A DNA stretch of 64,000 nt from Phytoamicus setariae (GCF_016722925.1 NZ_JAEQNC010000006.1:124001-188000), one strand, 5' to 3'. Numbered from the stretch's first letter, positions 10,402 through 21,224 are shown. The notes: a model not told the origin generated them from the sequence alone. A program made the numbers and translations.

Positions 10402-11912
10402 TGTCCGGTTGGCCTCTTCTTTCGCTAGTAACCTTCCTGCCTTTGGTGGGTGCTGGCCTGCTGCTGCTGATGCGCAGCGATAGCGATGCCGGACGGCAGA
10501 ATGTTCTTTACATCTCGCTTGCAACGACCGTCGTGACCTTCCTGCTTTCGCTGCTGATCTGGATCGGGTTCGACAATTCGAACGCCGGCTTCCAGTTCGT
10601 GGAGAAAGCCAACTGGCTGACAAGCGGCATTTCCTATCATGTCGGCGTGGATGGCATTTCGATGCTGTTCGTGATCCTCACGACTTTCCTGATGCCGTTC
10701 TGCGTGCTCGCGAGCTGGTTCTCGGTCGAGAAGCGCATCAAGGAATACATGATCGCCTTCCTGCTGCTGGAAACGCTGATGGTCGGCGTGTTCATCTCGC
10801 TCGACATCGTTCTGTTCTACGTGTTCTTCGAAGCAGGCCTGATTCCGATGTTCATCATCATCGGTGTCTGGGGCGGCAAGGATCGTGTCTACGCTTCCTA
10901 CAAGTTCTTCCTCTACACGCTGCTCGGCTCCGTGCTGATGCTGCTCGCCATCATGGCGATGTACTGGAATGCCGGCACCACCGACATTACCCAGCTGCTG
11001 GGCCACAAGTTCCCGGAGGGCATGCAGACGTGGCTTTGGCTCGCGTTCTTCGCGTCTTTTGCGGTGAAAATGCCGATGTGGCCGGTACATACCTGGCTGC
11101 CGGATGCGCACGTTCAGGCGCCGACCGCAGGCTCGGTGATCCTGGCGGGCATCCTGCTGAAGCTTGGCGGATACGGTTTCCTGCGCTTCTCGCTGCCGAT
11201 GTTCCCGCTGGCCTCCGAGTATTTCACGCCCTTCGTGTTTTCGCTGTCGGTCATTGCCATCGTCTACACCTCGCTGGTGGCGTTGATGCAGGACGACATG
11301 AAGAAGCTGATCGCCTATTCGTCTGTTGCCCACATGGGCTATGTGACGATGGGTATCTTTGCCGCCAACGTTCAGGGCGTGCAGGGTGCGATCTTCCAGA
11401 TGCTGTCGCACGGCATCGTCTCCGGTGCACTGTTCCTTTGCGTCGGCGTGGTTTACGACCGGATGCATACCCGCGAGATCGACGCTTATGGCGGCCTGGT
11501 CAACAACATGCCGAAGTATGCTGTCGCATTCATGGTCTTCACCATGGCCAATGTCGGCCTTCCGGGCACGTCTGGTTTCATCGGTGAATTCCTGACCCTG
11601 ATTGGCGTCTTCCGCGCCAATACCTGGGTTGCGTTGATTGCCACCTCCGGCGTCATCCTGTCGGCGGGCTATGCACTCTGGCTCTATCGCCGGGTCGTTT
11701 TCGGCGCGCTCGAGAAAGAAAGCTTGAAGAAGCTGTTCGACCTTTCGCCGCGCGAGCAGCTGATCCTGTATCCGATGGTCGCGCTGACCATCTTCTTCGG
11801 TGTCTATCCGGCTCCGGTCTTCGATGCGACGGCGGCTTCGGTCGACCTGCTCGTCAACAACTATTCCGCCGCTATTCAGGCAGCGAATGATGTCGCCTCG
11901 GCGGCGCACTGA
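10401..11912 (+). CDS. nuoM: NADH-quinone oxidoreductase subunit M
   Basis: A 503-residue antiporter-like subunit (ND4 homologue) with about 14 helices. Key motifs are [18 protein letters not shown] (with the pumping glutamate), [20 protein letters not shown] and [18 protein letters not shown]. The start at 10401 overlaps the nuoL stop by one base; the frame stays open upstream inside nuoL but that part is not coding. Expected to be cotranslated with nuoL. Confidence 0.98.
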   Translation: MSGWPLLSLVTFLPLVGAGLLLLMRSDSDAGRQNVLYISLATTVVTFLLSLLIWIGFDNSNAGFQFVEKANWLTSGISYHVGVDGISMLFVILTTFLMPFCVLASWFSVEKRIKEYMIAFLLLETLMVGVFISLDIVLFYVFFEAGLIPMFIIIGVWGGKDRVYASYKFFLYTLLGSVLMLLAIMAMYWNAGTTDITQLLGHKFPEGMQTWLWLAFFASFAVKMPMWPVHTWLPDAHVQAPTAGSVILAGILLKLGGYGFLRFSLPMFPLASEYFTPFVFSLSVIAIVYTSLVALMQDDMKKLIAYSSVAHMGYVTMGIFAANVQGVQGAIFQMLSHGIVSGALFLCVGVVYDRMHTREIDAYGGLVNNMPKYAVAFMVFTMANVGLPGTSGFIGEFLTLIGVFRANTWVALIATSGVILSAGYALWLYRRVVFGALEKESLKKLFDLSPREQLILYPMVALTIFFGVYPAPVFDATAASVDLLVNNYSAAIQAANDVASAAH

Positions 11913-11929
11913 TCACGGGACTTTGCAAA

Positions 11930-13372
11930 ATGACTGCTGATACCATTCTCGCAAGTCTAAGCCTCTCGGCGCCGGAGATATTTCTCGCGGTAGGCGCCAT
12001 GGTGCTTCTGATGATTGGTGTGTTTTCTGGAGCCAGGGCGGCGCCTACCGTCACCTGGCTGGCGATCCTGCTGTTTGTTGTGACCGCGATCTGGATCGTC
12101 TGGGTACCTGCCGAAGGCCTGGCCTACGGTGGAGCGTTCCGCACGGATGGGTTCTCGCGCTTCATGAAGGTGCTGGCGCTGATCGGTTCCGGTGTGGCCC
12201 TCTACATGTCTTCGGGTCTGGCCAAGGCCGAGAAGATCGACAAGTTTGAGTATCCGGTTCTGGTCGTGCTTGCGACCCTCGGCATGATGTTGATGATTTC
12301 CGCCAACGATCTCATCTCCCTCTATATGTCGCTCGAACTGCAATCGCTGGCGCTTTATGTCGTCGCCGCGATGAATCGTGAATCGGCGCGTTCAACAGAA
12401 GCCGGTCTGAAGTATTTCGTGCTAGGCGCTCTGTCGTCGGGCCTGATGCTATACGGTATGTCGCTGGTCTACGGCTTCACCGGCCATACCGGCTTCGTCC
12501 AGATTGCCGAGATCCTTGCAGGCGAGACTCGCTCGCTTGGTCTGGTGTTCGGCCTTGTGTTCGTGCTCGCCGGTGTTGCGTTCAAGATTTCGGCAGTGCC
12601 ATTCCACATGTGGACGCCCGATGTCTATGAAGGTGCGCCGACCCCGGTAACGGCCTTCCTGGCCGGTGCTCCGAAGATCGCTGCGATGTCGATTTTCGTC
12701 CGCGTCGTCATCGATGCATTCCAGCCGATCTCGGCTGACTGGCAGCAGATCGTGGTTTTCATGTCGATTGCTTCGATGGTGCTCGGATCGTTTGCCGCTA
12801 TCGGCCAGACGAACATCAAGCGGCTGATGGCCTATTCCTCGATTGGTCACATGGGTTACGCGCTCGTAGGCCTTGCGGCGGGCAGCCAGGAAGGCATCTC
12901 CGGCGTGGTTCTCTACATGACGATTTACCTCGTCATGACGCTGGGCGCGTTTGCCATCATCCTGTCGATGCGCAACAAGGACGGGGAGGCGCTTGAACGT
13001 GTCGATGACCTTGCAGGTCTGTCGTCCACCAACCCGATGATGGCGACTGTGCTGACCGCGCTGATGTTCTCGCTGGCCGGCATTCCGCCGCTGGCTGGCT
13101 TCTTCGCCAAGTATTTCGTCTTCGTCGCTGCCATCAAGGCCGGTCTTTATGTGCTGTCGGTCGTCGGTGTTCTCGCCTCGGTCGTAGGTGCTTACTACTA
13201 CCTCCGCGTCGTCAAGCTGATGTGGTTTGATGCGCCGACACGTGAGTTTGCGCGGGTGCCCGGCAGTCTGGCTATTGTCTTCGGCCTGTCCGGCGTGTTC
13301 GTGATCGGTTACGTGTTGTTCGGCGGCTTTATTGGTACGGCAGCTGAAGCGGCAGCTGCAGCGCTGTTCTGA
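11930..13372 (+). CDS. nuoN: NADH-quinone oxidoreductase subunit N
   Basis: The third antiporter-like subunit (ND2 homologue), 480 residues, with about 14 hydrophobic helices. Motifs include [38 protein letters not shown] and [19 protein letters not shown]. It is the last nuo gene; its stop codon overlaps the start of birA by one base, so biotin ligase is likely cotranscribed. Confidence 0.98.
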   Translation: MTADTILASLSLSAPEIFLAVGAMVLLMIGVFSGARAAPTVTWLAILLFVVTAIWIVWVPAEGLAYGGAFRTDGFSRFMKVLALIGSGVALYMSSGLAKAEKIDKFEYPVLVVLATLGMMLMISANDLISLYMSLELQSLALYVVAAMNRESARSTEAGLKYFVLGALSSGLMLYGMSLVYGFTGHTGFVQIAEILAGETRSLGLVFGLVFVLAGVAFKISAVPFHMWTPDVYEGAPTPVTAFLAGAPKIAAMSIFVRVVIDAFQPISADWQQIVVFMSIASMVLGSFAAIGQTNIKRLMAYSSIGHMGYALVGLAAGSQEGISGVVLYMTIYLVMTLGAFAIILSMRNKDGEALERVDDLAGLSSTNPMMATVLTALMFSLAGIPPLAGFFAKYFVFVAAIKAGLYVLSVVGVLASVVGAYYYLRVVKLMWFDAPTREFARVPGSLAIVFGLSGVFVIGYVLFGGFIGTAAEAAAAALF

Positions 13373-14133
13373 TGGCGATGGGACGGGGGCGCTACGGTGT
13401 CGACAACTTTCGGCACCAGGCGCTTGGTGACGTCTCGTCGACCAACACGGTTTGCATGGAACTGGCGCGCGCCGGTGACCCAGGTAATGTCTGGGTCACG
13501 GCGCGCAGACAGCTTGGCGGACGGGGGCGTCGTGGACGCGCCTGGATCTCCGAGGCCGGTAATCTCTACGCATCGCTTTTGTTGATCGATCCTGCACCGC
13601 TCTCAGCGATCGGCTCCCTGCCGATCGCTGTTGCATTGGCGCTTTACCGCGCGATTGCGGATGAAATGCCATGGGCCGGCGAGCGTATCCGGATCAAGTG
13701 GCCGAACGACGTGCTGATCGATGCCGCCAAGGTGTCGGGTATTCTCATAGAAGCGGAAAATCTGCCGGATGGTCGTTATGCCGTCGTTATCGGCTGCGGC
13801 GTCAACATTGCCCACAAACCGGAGAACCCGCTTTACCCTGCCGCGACACTGAATAGCGAAGGCGCATCGAGTTCGGCAGACAGCCTGTTCGCGCATCTTC
13901 TGCAGGAGATGGCAATAGTGCTGGAGGAGTGGGACGAGGGGCGTGGGGTTTCACGCGTCGTCGATGACTGGAAGCACCATGTTAAAGGCATCGGCAGCCA
14001 GATAACCGTAAATTTTTCGGACAGATCGCTCTCGGGGATTTTTTCCGCTATAGAAGATGACGGCCGGCTCGTACTTACGCTGCCGTCAGGCGAAGTCATG
14101 CACATTGCCTCCGGCGATGTTTTTTTCTCATAA
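13372..14133 (+). CDS. birA: Biotin--[acetyl-CoA-carboxylase] ligase
   Basis: A 253-residue enzyme that activates biotin to biotinyl-AMP and transfers it to the biotin carboxyl carrier protein. The adenylate-binding loop GRGRRGR is at residues 50-56 and the catalytic KWPND motif at 109-113; both are complete. There is no N-terminal DNA-binding domain, so this is a monofunctional ligase and not a repressor like E. coli BirA. It overlaps nuoN by one base. The arrangement nuoN-birA-rnj is common in rhizobia. Confidence 0.95.
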   Translation: MAMGRGRYGVDNFRHQALGDVSSTNTVCMELARAGDPGNVWVTARRQLGGRGRRGRAWISEAGNLYASLLLIDPAPLSAIGSLPIAVALALYRAIADEMPWAGERIRIKWPNDVLIDAAKVSGILIEAENLPDGRYAVVIGCGVNIAHKPENPLYPAATLNSEGASSSADSLFAHLLQEMAIVLEEWDEGRGVSRVVDDWKHHVKGIGSQITVNFSDRSLSGIFSAIEDDGRLVLTLPSGEVMHIASGDVFFS

Positions 14134-14141
14134 ATTGGACA

Positions 14142-15818
14142 ATGGATCATATGGCCGGCAATGACGAACTGGTGTTTCTGCCTTTGGGCGGTGTTGGCGA
14201 AATCGGTATGAACCTTGCCCTATACGGGTTTGGTCCTTCTGCGAAGCGCCAATGGATAATGGTGGATTGCGGCGTTTCCTTTGCTGGCCCGGAATTGCCC
14301 GGCGTTGAACTTATCCTGCCCGACATCAAGTATGTAGAGACGATCAAGAAAGACCTGCTTGGCCTTTTCATCACACATGCACATGAGGATCACTATGGTG
14401 CCGTCAGGGATCTGTGGCCGCGCCTGAATGTGCCGCTTTATGCATCACCGTTCACCGAAGGCTTGCTCGAGGCAAAAGGCGACTACGACAAATCAGGAAA
14501 TGCCATTCCGGTGCAGACGCTTCAGCCTGGCATGCGCATCGAGGTCGGTCCATTCACCATCGAGCCGATTACGGTTGCCCATTCCATCCCGGAAGCTATG
14601 GCGCTTTTGATCCGTACGCCACTCGGAAATGTCGTCCATACCGGCGACTGGAAGATCGATCCCGCGCCATCGCTGGGCAGCGGGACAGACGAGGCACGGT
14701 TCAAAGAAATCGGCGACGAGGGAGTGCTTGCACTCATCTGCGATTCCACCAACGCTCAGCGTGAAGGGGATTCTCCGTCTGAAATGGAGGTGTCGGCAAG
14801 TCTGGCGGATATCATTCGCAACGCTGCCGGCCGCGTGGCCGTGACGACATTTTCGTCGAATGTCGGGCGTATCAAGTCGATTGCATTGGCCGCAGAGCAG
14901 GCGGGCCGCGAGGTCATGCTTCTGGGATCGTCGATGCGTCGCGTTACCGATGTCGCTCGCGATTTGAATATGCTCGAAGGAATGCAGCCGTTCATCGCCG
15001 AGGACGAATTCGGCTACCTGCCGCGTGAGAACGCGGTCGTCATTTTGACCGGCAGTCAGGGCGAGGCGCGCGCGGCGCTTGCCAAGATCGCGCGCGATGA
15101 GATGCGCAATATCGGATTCACGAAAGGCGACACATTCGTCTTTTCCTCTCGGCCCATTCCCGGAAACGAAAAAGCTATTCTCGACATCAAGAACGCGCTG
15201 ATCGACCAGGGGATGATCGTCATATCTGACACCGATACATTGGTGCACGTGTCCGGTCACCCGCGCCGCAACGAATTGAAGCGCATGTATGAGTGGGTGC
15301 GGCCGCAGATTCTGGTCCCGGTGCATGGTGAGGCAGCGCATTTGCATGCCCATGCCGAACTCGGTCGAGCAACCGGCATCCCTGATGTTGCCGAGGTACG
15401 CAACGGCCGCATGCTCAGGCTTGCGCCGGGCCCGGCGACCATCGTTGCCGAAGCTCCACATGGGCGAATTTTCAAGGACGGGAATTTCATCGGCGATGTC
15501 GATGAAATGGGCATCGGCGAGCGCCGCAAACTTTCTTTTGCCGGCCACGTCGCCGTCAATGTCATCCTCGACAGCCGCTACGATTTCATCGACGATCCTG
15601 ATGTGACGGCCTTCGGCCTGCCGGCGTTCGATGAAGATGGCGAAGACATGGAAGACCTTCTCTATGACGCTGTCCTGGGCGCGGTCGAAAGCATCCCCCG
15701 CGTCAAGCGCAAGGATCTCGACATGGTCAAGGAAGCGGTACGGCGTTCCGTGCGGTCTGCGGCAAATAATAGCTGGGGCAAGAAACCGATTGTGACCGTG
15801 TTCGTGACGAGAGTATAA
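14142..15818 (+). CDS. rnj: Ribonuclease J
   Basis: A 558-residue metallo-beta-lactamase/beta-CASP ribonuclease with 5'-3' exonuclease and endonuclease activity in RNA maturation and decay. The zinc motif H79-x-H81-x-D83-H84 (THAHEDHYG) is intact; later motifs HTGDWKID, ICDSTNA and the beta-CASP region VFSSRPIPGNEKAI and HVSGHPRRNEL are present. An internal ATG at 14151 (MAGNDEL) is an alternative start closer to the family consensus. It lies eight bases after birA. Confidence 0.95.
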   Translation: MDHMAGNDELVFLPLGGVGEIGMNLALYGFGPSAKRQWIMVDCGVSFAGPELPGVELILPDIKYVETIKKDLLGLFITHAHEDHYGAVRDLWPRLNVPLYASPFTEGLLEAKGDYDKSGNAIPVQTLQPGMRIEVGPFTIEPITVAHSIPEAMALLIRTPLGNVVHTGDWKIDPAPSLGSGTDEARFKEIGDEGVLALICDSTNAQREGDSPSEMEVSASLADIIRNAAGRVAVTTFSSNVGRIKSIALAAEQAGREVMLLGSSMRRVTDVARDLNMLEGMQPFIAEDEFGYLPRENAVVILTGSQGEARAALAKIARDEMRNIGFTKGDTFVFSSRPIPGNEKAILDIKNALIDQGMIVISDTDTLVHVSGHPRRNELKRMYEWVRPQILVPVHGEAAHLHAHAELGRATGIPDVAEVRNGRMLRLAPGPATIVAEAPHGRIFKDGNFIGDVDEMGIGERRKLSFAGHVAVNVILDSRYDFIDDPDVTAFGLPAFDEDGEDMEDLLYDAVLGAVESIPRVKRKDLDMVKEAVRRSVRSAANNSWGKKPIVTVFVTRV

Positions 15819-15844
15819 TTGCGCCTACGACGAAAGAGACTGAC

Positions 15845-16114
15845 ATGCCCTGGATATCGATTTTTGCCGAGTATTTCATTTGCTGGTGGATTACCCTGTT
15901 CATGGTGCTGCCGTTTGGCCTTCGCACGCAGGCGGAAGACAATAACGTTGTAAACGGCACCGTTCAGAGCGCGCCCACCCGTTTTCGGCCGTGGCGGGTG
16001 TTTCTGACGACGACAGTGGTCGCCGCGATAATCTACGCTGTCTGGTATTATGCGACCGCTGTGGTGGGCCTGAATGCACTGTCGCTGCCGCGGATCGTGC
16101 CTGAGTTCCGTTAA
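15845..16114 (+). CDS. DUF1467 family membrane protein
   Basis: An 89-residue protein with two predicted transmembrane segments (residues about 7-25 and 52-76) separated by a short polar loop. The N-terminal WWITLFMVLPFGLRTQ motif is characteristic of DUF1467, a small alphaproteobacterial family of unknown function normally found just before proS. It follows rnj by 26 bases and is probably cotranscribed with it. In many rhizobia a methylmalonyl-CoA epimerase gene stands between these two; it is absent here. Confidence 0.85.
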   Translation: MPWISIFAEYFICWWITLFMVLPFGLRTQAEDNNVVNGTVQSAPTRFRPWRVFLTTTVVAAIIYAVWYYATAVVGLNALSLPRIVPEFR

Positions 16115-16543
16115 TCAGATATAGTGGGAGCCGGGTTCGATTCCGGATCTCGCCCGCTATTCGAACGTCGTCCAGAGGTCCAAAGATTCGTGGCGCTATG
16201 CTCTGAAGATTGAGACGACTGATTGGTGGTTTTGATTTCATACTGCCCTGCACGCCTCGATAATTCGGCCGCCGATGACCAAACGATCCCCATGATCGAA
16301 AGCTGCGAATTCAGCTAATCGTCTCGACTATGCAAGCTTGTGACAAGATTCGTGCTGGTGTCCTGTAATCGTAGCGAGAAGATCATTCATCGCGATCGAC
16401 ATACGAATGGCATTGTCGCCATTCACCTCACAACAAGAACAGCTGTTGATATCTTCTAAAGTATAGGCGATGCTTCTGTTATGATGTAGCAAAGATGGCA
16501 GTTTCCTTTCTGCCGAATATTTCTCTTAATCGAGGAAGTTGCC
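16115..16543. other. Non-coding AT-richer region upstream of the RTX gene
   Basis: About 430 bases without a credible gene. Apart from the tRNA-like fragment near its left end I see no further structure that I can name. The right part is AT-richer than the neighbours and must hold the promoter of the RTX-type gene; AATCGAGGAAG before its ATG is a good Shine-Dalgarno region. Confidence 0.4.
16122..16158 (+). pseudogene. Possible tRNA 3'-half remnant (T-arm-like sequence)
   Basis: The segment TGGGAGCCGGGTTCGATTCC followed by a GC-rich stretch resembles a tRNA T-arm and acceptor strand. TGGGAGC also looks like the anticodon region of tRNA-Pro. The T-stem pairs only partly, there is no CCA, and no 5' half is visible, so it is not a functional tRNA. 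It sits at the left side of an AT-rich accessory segment and may be a relic of integration. It could also be chance similarity. Confidence 0.25.
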
Positions 16544-17179
16544 ATGGCAAAGGTTAAGCATTGCAATGCTTTAGACCAACATGGTCAACTCGAGCAGATA
16601 TACGCAGTAGACACGCTTGAGCTTGTTTTAGAAAGTACGACCCGCGGCGTTTATGTCGATGATGACGGCGATAAGATCATCTTTAATGGGTCAAATCTAT
16701 CCTTCAACGGCGAAGTTATTGTGAGTGGTAGGTTAAACGGTTTCAAATTCGTAGATAGCGATGGCGATACGCTTATCAGCGTTACAAACGGGGACTGGAT
16801 TGCAAAAGCTCTATACAATGCTCTGGCGGGCCCAAATGAGATTAGAGGATTGCTGACCGCATCATATGCCAGCAAAGATCAGTTCCAAGGCTCCGACAAA
16901 GGCGACATCATTTATGGGGCTGGGGGAAACGATCGGCTGACGGGCGGAAAGGGTGAAGATTGGTTCCTGTTCGGGCACGGAGACGGCAGGGACGTAGTTA
17001 CGGACTTCGATGCTGTCGGTGGCACTGGTAAACAGGACTTCGTGAGGCAGTTTAGCAATGATTTTCACATGCGGAGATCTGGTGAGGATACTATCGTAGA
17101 TTTTGGAAATGGCGACACACTTATATTGCTCGACGTAAAACGCTCAGATGTTACATTGGACGACTTTATGATTTTCTAG
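16544..17179 (+). CDS. RTX/hemolysin-type calcium-binding repeat protein
   Basis: A 211-residue acidic protein. The first 115 residues hold several short repeats with aspartate-rich turns (YVDDDGDKIIFNG, FVDSDGDTLISV). Residues about 116-150 carry two RTX-type nonapeptide repeats (GDIIYGAGGNDRLTGGKGED) that bind calcium in a beta-roll. The rest resembles the C-terminal module of serralysin-type exported proteins, ending in a hydrophobic DDFMIF, as expected for a type I secretion signal. No signal peptide is present. Its AT-richer codon use differs from the neighbours, and no ABC exporter or membrane fusion gene is adjacent; a TolC is encoded about 32 kb downstream. Probably horizontally acquired; exact function unknown. 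Confidence 0.75.
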   Translation: MAKVKHCNALDQHGQLEQIYAVDTLELVLESTTRGVYVDDDGDKIIFNGSNLSFNGEVIVSGRLNGFKFVDSDGDTLISVTNGDWIAKALYNALAGPNEIRGLLTASYASKDQFQGSDKGDIIYGAGGNDRLTGGKGEDWFLFGHGDGRDVVTDFDAVGGTGKQDFVRQFSNDFHMRRSGEDTIVDFGNGDTLILLDVKRSDVTLDDFMIF

Positions 17180-17889
17180 TTGTGAGTCCGGCATCCGCCA
17201 AGGCACATCTTTCACAGATGCCCGTTTGCATCGGGAATTCTGTAGGTTTCTTGCTGAAAATACTTGCTGAAAAATCAAGCGGCGCCAAGTGAATCGCGAG
17301 CAGATTGCCGCAAATTTCGGGGCGATACGTAGAATTTGTCAGTGTAACTGCTCGTGGCCAGCAACAAGGCAAAAAAAAACAAGGCATAAAGCCTTGTTTT
17401 CTAGAAATTTTCGCGTGATCTATTTCCCTAACCGGGGGCAGCGGGTAAGCGCGCCTAAGATCCCATCCTCCCAAGACTTGACCGCGAAGTTTGGCAAAGA
17501 TTTGAACTCCCTGCCTTATTTATGGCCGGAACCTAGCCCAAGAATTAATCGTTGTCATCCGCTATTTTGCAAAAATGCGACACAGCCAGAAAAAAAATTC
17601 GTTGACAAAAAATAATGGGTCTCAGTAGCGATTTTGGTCTTCAGGTTGCCACATTCTGAGTTGTGGACGGTGCATTCGATCCATCTTTGATTTGGATGAG
17701 GCTTGGGCTGAACCGGTTTCACGACAAGCGGAAGAGCCTCGGCCGGCTTGTGACAACAAGCAGGCATCACAATTGCCGGAATTGCGCCGGGGCGGGTTTT
17801 CTTCCGGGCCTTAAGCCGATATGAGAGCGAGACAATCGAACCTGTGCCCGCGATTCTGACTGGGATCGCCGTTTTATGGATCCTGTGAC
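17180..17889. other. Non-coding region between the RTX gene and proS
   Basis: About 710 bases with no convincing gene; a 108-codon open frame at 17289-17615 has no recognisable family, codon bias or ribosome binding site. It contains one terminator (annotated separately) and, at its right end, the proS promoter region. The left part is AT-rich like the RTX gene, while sequence after about 17700 returns to normal composition. Confidence 0.5.
17379..17403 (+). terminator. Rho-independent terminator, possibly bidirectional
   Basis: Perfect 8-bp stem AACAAGGC (17379-17386) / GCCTTGTT (17392-17399) with loop ATAAA, followed by TTTTCT and preceded by a run of nine A. The A-run makes it potentially active on both strands. 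It lies 200 bases after the RTX gene. Confidence 0.75.
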
Positions 17890-19218
17890 ATGCGTCTTTC
17901 CCGTTTTTTCCTGCCGATACTCAAAGAAAACCCCAAGGAAGCCGAAATCGTGTCACATCGGCTCATGCTGCGTACGGGTATGATCAGGCAGCAGAGCCAG
18001 GGAATCTATTCGTGGCTGCCGCTCGGCAAGCGCGTCTTGGACAAGGTCAACAAGATCATTCGCGAAGAGCAGAACCGCGCTGGCGCCATCGAGCTTTTGA
18101 TGCCGACGTTGCAGTCGGCTGATCTCTGGCGCGAAAGCGGCCGGTACGACGCCTACGGTAAGGAAATGCTTCGCATCAAGGACCGGCAGGATCGCGATAT
18201 GCTCTACGGTCCCACCAACGAAGAGATGATCACCGAGATTTTCCGCTCCTACGTCAAATCCTACAAGGATCTGCCGCTCAATCTTTATCATATTCAGCTG
18301 AAGTTCCGCGATGAGGTGCGTCCGCGCTTCGGCACCATGCGTTCGCGTGAGTTCCTGATGAAGGATGCCTACTCCTTCGACATCGATCGCGAAGCCGCCG
18401 AGCATTCGTATCGCAAGATGTTCACCGCCTACCTCCGCACTTTCGACCGCCTGGGCCTGCGTGCGATTCCGATGCGCGCTGATACGGGCCCGATCGGCGG
18501 CAACCTCAGCCATGAATTCATCATCCTTGCCGATACCGGCGAGTCTGAGGTTTACTCCCACAAGGATTTCGTCAACTTCGACATTCCGTCGGTCGACACC
18601 GATTTTGACGATGTTGCCGGACTTCAGGCCGTGTTCGACAAGTGGACTTCGGTCTATGCTGCAACATCGGAAATGCACGACGAGGCTGCGTTTGCTGCTA
18701 TCCCTGAAGGCGACAGGCTGTCTGCGCGCGGTATCGAAGTCGGTCATATCTTCTATTTCGGCACCAAGTATTCCGCTGCCATGGGCGCGAGTGTGCAGGG
18801 GCCCGATGGCAAGCAGCATGATGCCCATATGGGCTCGTACGGCATTGGTCCGACACGCCTTGTTCCCGCCATCATTGAAGCCTCCCATGATGAAAATGGA
18901 ATCATCTGGCCGAAATCGGTGGCACCTTTCGACGTCTCTATCATCAACATGAAGGCTGGCGACCAGGCTTGCGATGCGGCCAGCGAGAAGCTGTATGCGG
19001 CACTCGGCAAGGCCGGTTTCGACATGCTTTATGATGATACCGATGATCGCGCCGGAGCAAAATTCGCCACCGCCGATCTGATCGGCGTACCGTCGCAGAT
19101 CATCGTCGGACCGCGTTCGGTTGCAAGCGGCGAGGTCGAAATCAAGGATCGCAAGTCTGGCGCACGCGAGACGCTCTCTATTGATGCGGCAATTAACAAG
19201 CTTGTGGCATCCAGCTGA
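17890..19218 (+). CDS. proS: Proline--tRNA ligase (short alphaproteobacterial type)
   Basis: A class II aminoacyl-tRNA synthetase of 442 residues that charges tRNA-Pro. Motifs: the N-terminal [20 protein letters not shown], motif 2 region [27 protein letters not shown] and motif 3 region [16 protein letters not shown]. coli ProRS is about 570 residues because of an internal editing (INS) domain; at this length the INS domain is missing or tiny, as is usual in alphaproteobacteria, so correction of Ala-tRNA-Pro must be done by a separate protein. ATG 17890 matches the family N-terminus. Confidence 0.96.
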   Translation: MRLSRFFLPILKENPKEAEIVSHRLMLRTGMIRQQSQGIYSWLPLGKRVLDKVNKIIREEQNRAGAIELLMPTLQSADLWRESGRYDAYGKEMLRIKDRQDRDMLYGPTNEEMITEIFRSYVKSYKDLPLNLYHIQLKFRDEVRPRFGTMRSREFLMKDAYSFDIDREAAEHSYRKMFTAYLRTFDRLGLRAIPMRADTGPIGGNLSHEFIILADTGESEVYSHKDFVNFDIPSVDTDFDDVAGLQAVFDKWTSVYAATSEMHDEAAFAAIPEGDRLSARGIEVGHIFYFGTKYSAAMGASVQGPDGKQHDAHMGSYGIGPTRLVPAIIEASHDENGIIWPKSVAPFDVSIINMKAGDQACDAASEKLYAALGKAGFDMLYDDTDDRAGAKFATADLIGVPSQIIVGPRSVASGEVEIKDRKSGARETLSIDAAINKLVASS

Positions 19219-19229
19219 ACGGTGAGGGA

Positions 19230-20531
19230 ATGAACGACGATACGATGCAGGCGGGCGTGGCGGCTCAAAAGACGGCTGCCCGACCGTTTTCGACATTCGA
19301 GCGTATCGTTGCGTTGCGTTACCTGCGCCCCCGTCGCAAGGAAGCTTTTATCTCCGTAATTGCCGGATTCTCGTTCGTGGGAATCATGCTCGGCGTGGCA
19401 ACGCTCATTATCGTCATGGCCGTCATGAACGGCTTCCGCAGCGAGCTCATAACCCGCATCCTCGGCATCAATGGGCACATGATCGTTCAGCCGATTGATG
19501 GACCGTTGAACAATTATGCCGACCTTGCGGATAAGTTCTCCAAGATACCGGGCGTCAAGATGGCGATCCCGATGATCGACGGCCAGACGCTCGCATCGGG
19601 CAAGCAGGGCGCCGGCACCGGCGCGCTGGTACGAGGCATCCGTGCCGACGACATCAGCAAGCTGAAGATGGTGGCTGACAATATCAAGCAGGGCGATCTT
19701 GTCGGTTTTGCCGCCGGAGACGGCGTTGCGATCGGTACGCGTATGGCTGAGCAACTCGGGCTTTCCGAGGGCGACTCCATTACTTTGATTTCGCCGGAAG
19801 GCGACGTGACGCCGATGGGGGTCAACCCGCGCGTCAAAAGCTACAAGGTTTCGGCAATTTTCGAGATCGGCATGTCTGAATATGACGCCTCGATCATTTT
19901 CATGCCGCTCGAAGAAGCGCAGCTCTACTTCAATGCCGAAGGGATAGCCCAGTCTATCGAGATCTTCCTCGACAAGCCTGAGGCGGTCGACGACATGCGG
20001 TCAAAGGTCGAGGAGGCTGCTGGCCGGCAGATCTTTATCACTGACTGGAGACAGCGCAACAGGACGTTCTTTTCGGCACTTTCGGTGGAGCGCAACGTCA
20101 TGTTCATGATCCTGACGCTGATTGTGCTGGTGGCGGCCCTCAACATCATTTCCGGCCTGATCATGCTGGTCAAAGACAAGGGCAGGGATATCGCAATCCT
20201 CAGAACAATGGGTGCGACATCAGGTTCGATCATGCGGATTTTCTTCATGACGGGTGCTGCCATCGGCGTAACCGGCACGCTGGCGGGCGTATTGCTTGGC
20301 GTCGTCGTCTGTTTGAATGTCGAGCGCATCCGCCAGTTCTTCTCCTGGCTTTCGGGAACGACGATTTTCAATCCGGAACTCTATTTCCTCAGCCAGCTTC
20401 CGGCGGAGATGAACTTCGGCGAGACGATGTCGGTCATCCTGATGGCGCTGGTTCTGTCATTTATCGCCACGATTTTCCCTGCATGGCGCGCCTCGAAGAT
20501 CGATCCCGTCCAGGCACTACGGTATGAGTAA
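19230..20531 (+). CDS. lolC: Lipoprotein-releasing ABC transporter permease (LolC/LolE family)
   Basis: A 433-residue inner-membrane permease with one N-terminal helix (about residues 45-70), a large periplasmic MacB-like domain and three C-terminal helices with FtsX-fold motifs ([22 protein letters not shown]). With LolD it extracts lipoproteins from the inner membrane for the LolA carrier. Alphaproteobacteria usually have one LolC/E hybrid permease acting as a homodimer. A GTGAGGGA Shine-Dalgarno precedes the ATG. lolD follows at 13 bases. Confidence 0.93.
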   Translation: MNDDTMQAGVAAQKTAARPFSTFERIVALRYLRPRRKEAFISVIAGFSFVGIMLGVATLIIVMAVMNGFRSELITRILGINGHMIVQPIDGPLNNYADLADKFSKIPGVKMAIPMIDGQTLASGKQGAGTGALVRGIRADDISKLKMVADNIKQGDLVGFAAGDGVAIGTRMAEQLGLSEGDSITLISPEGDVTPMGVNPRVKSYKVSAIFEIGMSEYDASIIFMPLEEAQLYFNAEGIAQSIEIFLDKPEAVDDMRSKVEEAAGRQIFITDWRQRNRTFFSALSVERNVMFMILTLIVLVAALNIISGLIMLVKDKGRDIAILRTMGATSGSIMRIFFMTGAAIGVTGTLAGVLLGVVVCLNVERIRQFFSWLSGTTIFNPELYFLSQLPAEMNFGETMSVILMALVLSFIATIFPAWRASKIDPVQALRYE

Positions 20532-20544
20532 GGCAAGAGGCACC

Positions 20545-21222
20545 ATGTCCGAGGTACTGAAGATCGACAATGTCGGCCGCTTTTTTGGCGATGGCGATAC
20601 ACGGCTCGATATTCTCAAGGGTGCAGAATTTTCGATGCGCAAGGGCGAGATGGTTGGCCTTGTGGCGCCGTCCGGAACCGGTAAGTCGACGCTTCTGCAC
20701 CTCGCTGGCTTGCTTGAACGCCCTGATACCGGCAACGTTTACGTTAATGGCAGGGATTGTGGCGCGCTGCCTGATGGCGAGCGTACGACGATCCGCCGCT
20801 CGGAAATCGGCTTTGTGTACCAGTTTCATCACCTGCTGCCGGAGTTCTCTGCAGCGGAAAATGTGATGATGCCACAGATGATTGCCGGGCTAGGCCGCCA
20901 TGAAGCACGGGAGAGGGCAGGCCAACTACTCGACTATATGCGTGTCGGCCACCGTGCCGAACACAGGCCGGCAGAATTGTCGGGCGGTGAGCAACAACGC
21001 GTGGCGATTGCTCGCGCGGTTGCGAACGCACCTCTCATCCTGCTTGCCGACGAGCCGACCGGCAATCTCGATCCGGTGACAGCGCATTACGTCTTCGATG
21101 CACTCGAAGCGTTGGTGCGTCAGTCCGGACTTGCAGCCATGATAGCCACCCACAATCATGAGCTAGCCGCCCGCATGGACCGCCGAGTGACGCTGGAGGA
21201 GGGCCGGATCGTCGAGCTCTGA
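20545..21222 (+). CDS. lolD: Lipoprotein-releasing system ATP-binding protein LolD
   Basis: A 225-residue ABC ATPase. Walker [10 protein letters not shown] is at 41-49, the signature [14 protein letters not shown] and Walker [15 protein letters not shown] are complete, and a switch histidine is in ATHNHELA. It powers the LolC/E permease encoded just upstream. The ATG at 20545 has an AAGAGG Shine-Dalgarno five bases before it; an in-frame ATG at 20524 overlaps the end of lolC and is less likely. Its stop lies two bases from the stop of a convergent gene. Confidence 0.95.
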   Translation: MSEVLKIDNVGRFFGDGDTRLDILKGAEFSMRKGEMVGLVAPSGTGKSTLLHLAGLLERPDTGNVYVNGRDCGALPDGERTTIRRSEIGFVYQFHHLLPEFSAAENVMMPQMIAGLGRHEARERAGQLLDYMRVGHRAEHRPAELSGGEQQRVAIARAVANAPLILLADEPTGNLDPVTAHYVFDALEALVRQSGLAAMIATHNHELAARMDRRVTLEEGRIVEL

Positions 21223-21224
21223 TA

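Noticed and set aside
16122-16158. A complete tRNA gene at the T-arm-like sequence
   Set aside because: Only a 3'-like half is seen, the T-stem is imperfect and there is no acceptor partner or CCA; kept only as a low-confidence relic.
17289-17615. A 108-codon open frame before proS
   Set aside because: No ribosome binding site, atypical composition, runs across a terminator hairpin, and no family resemblance.
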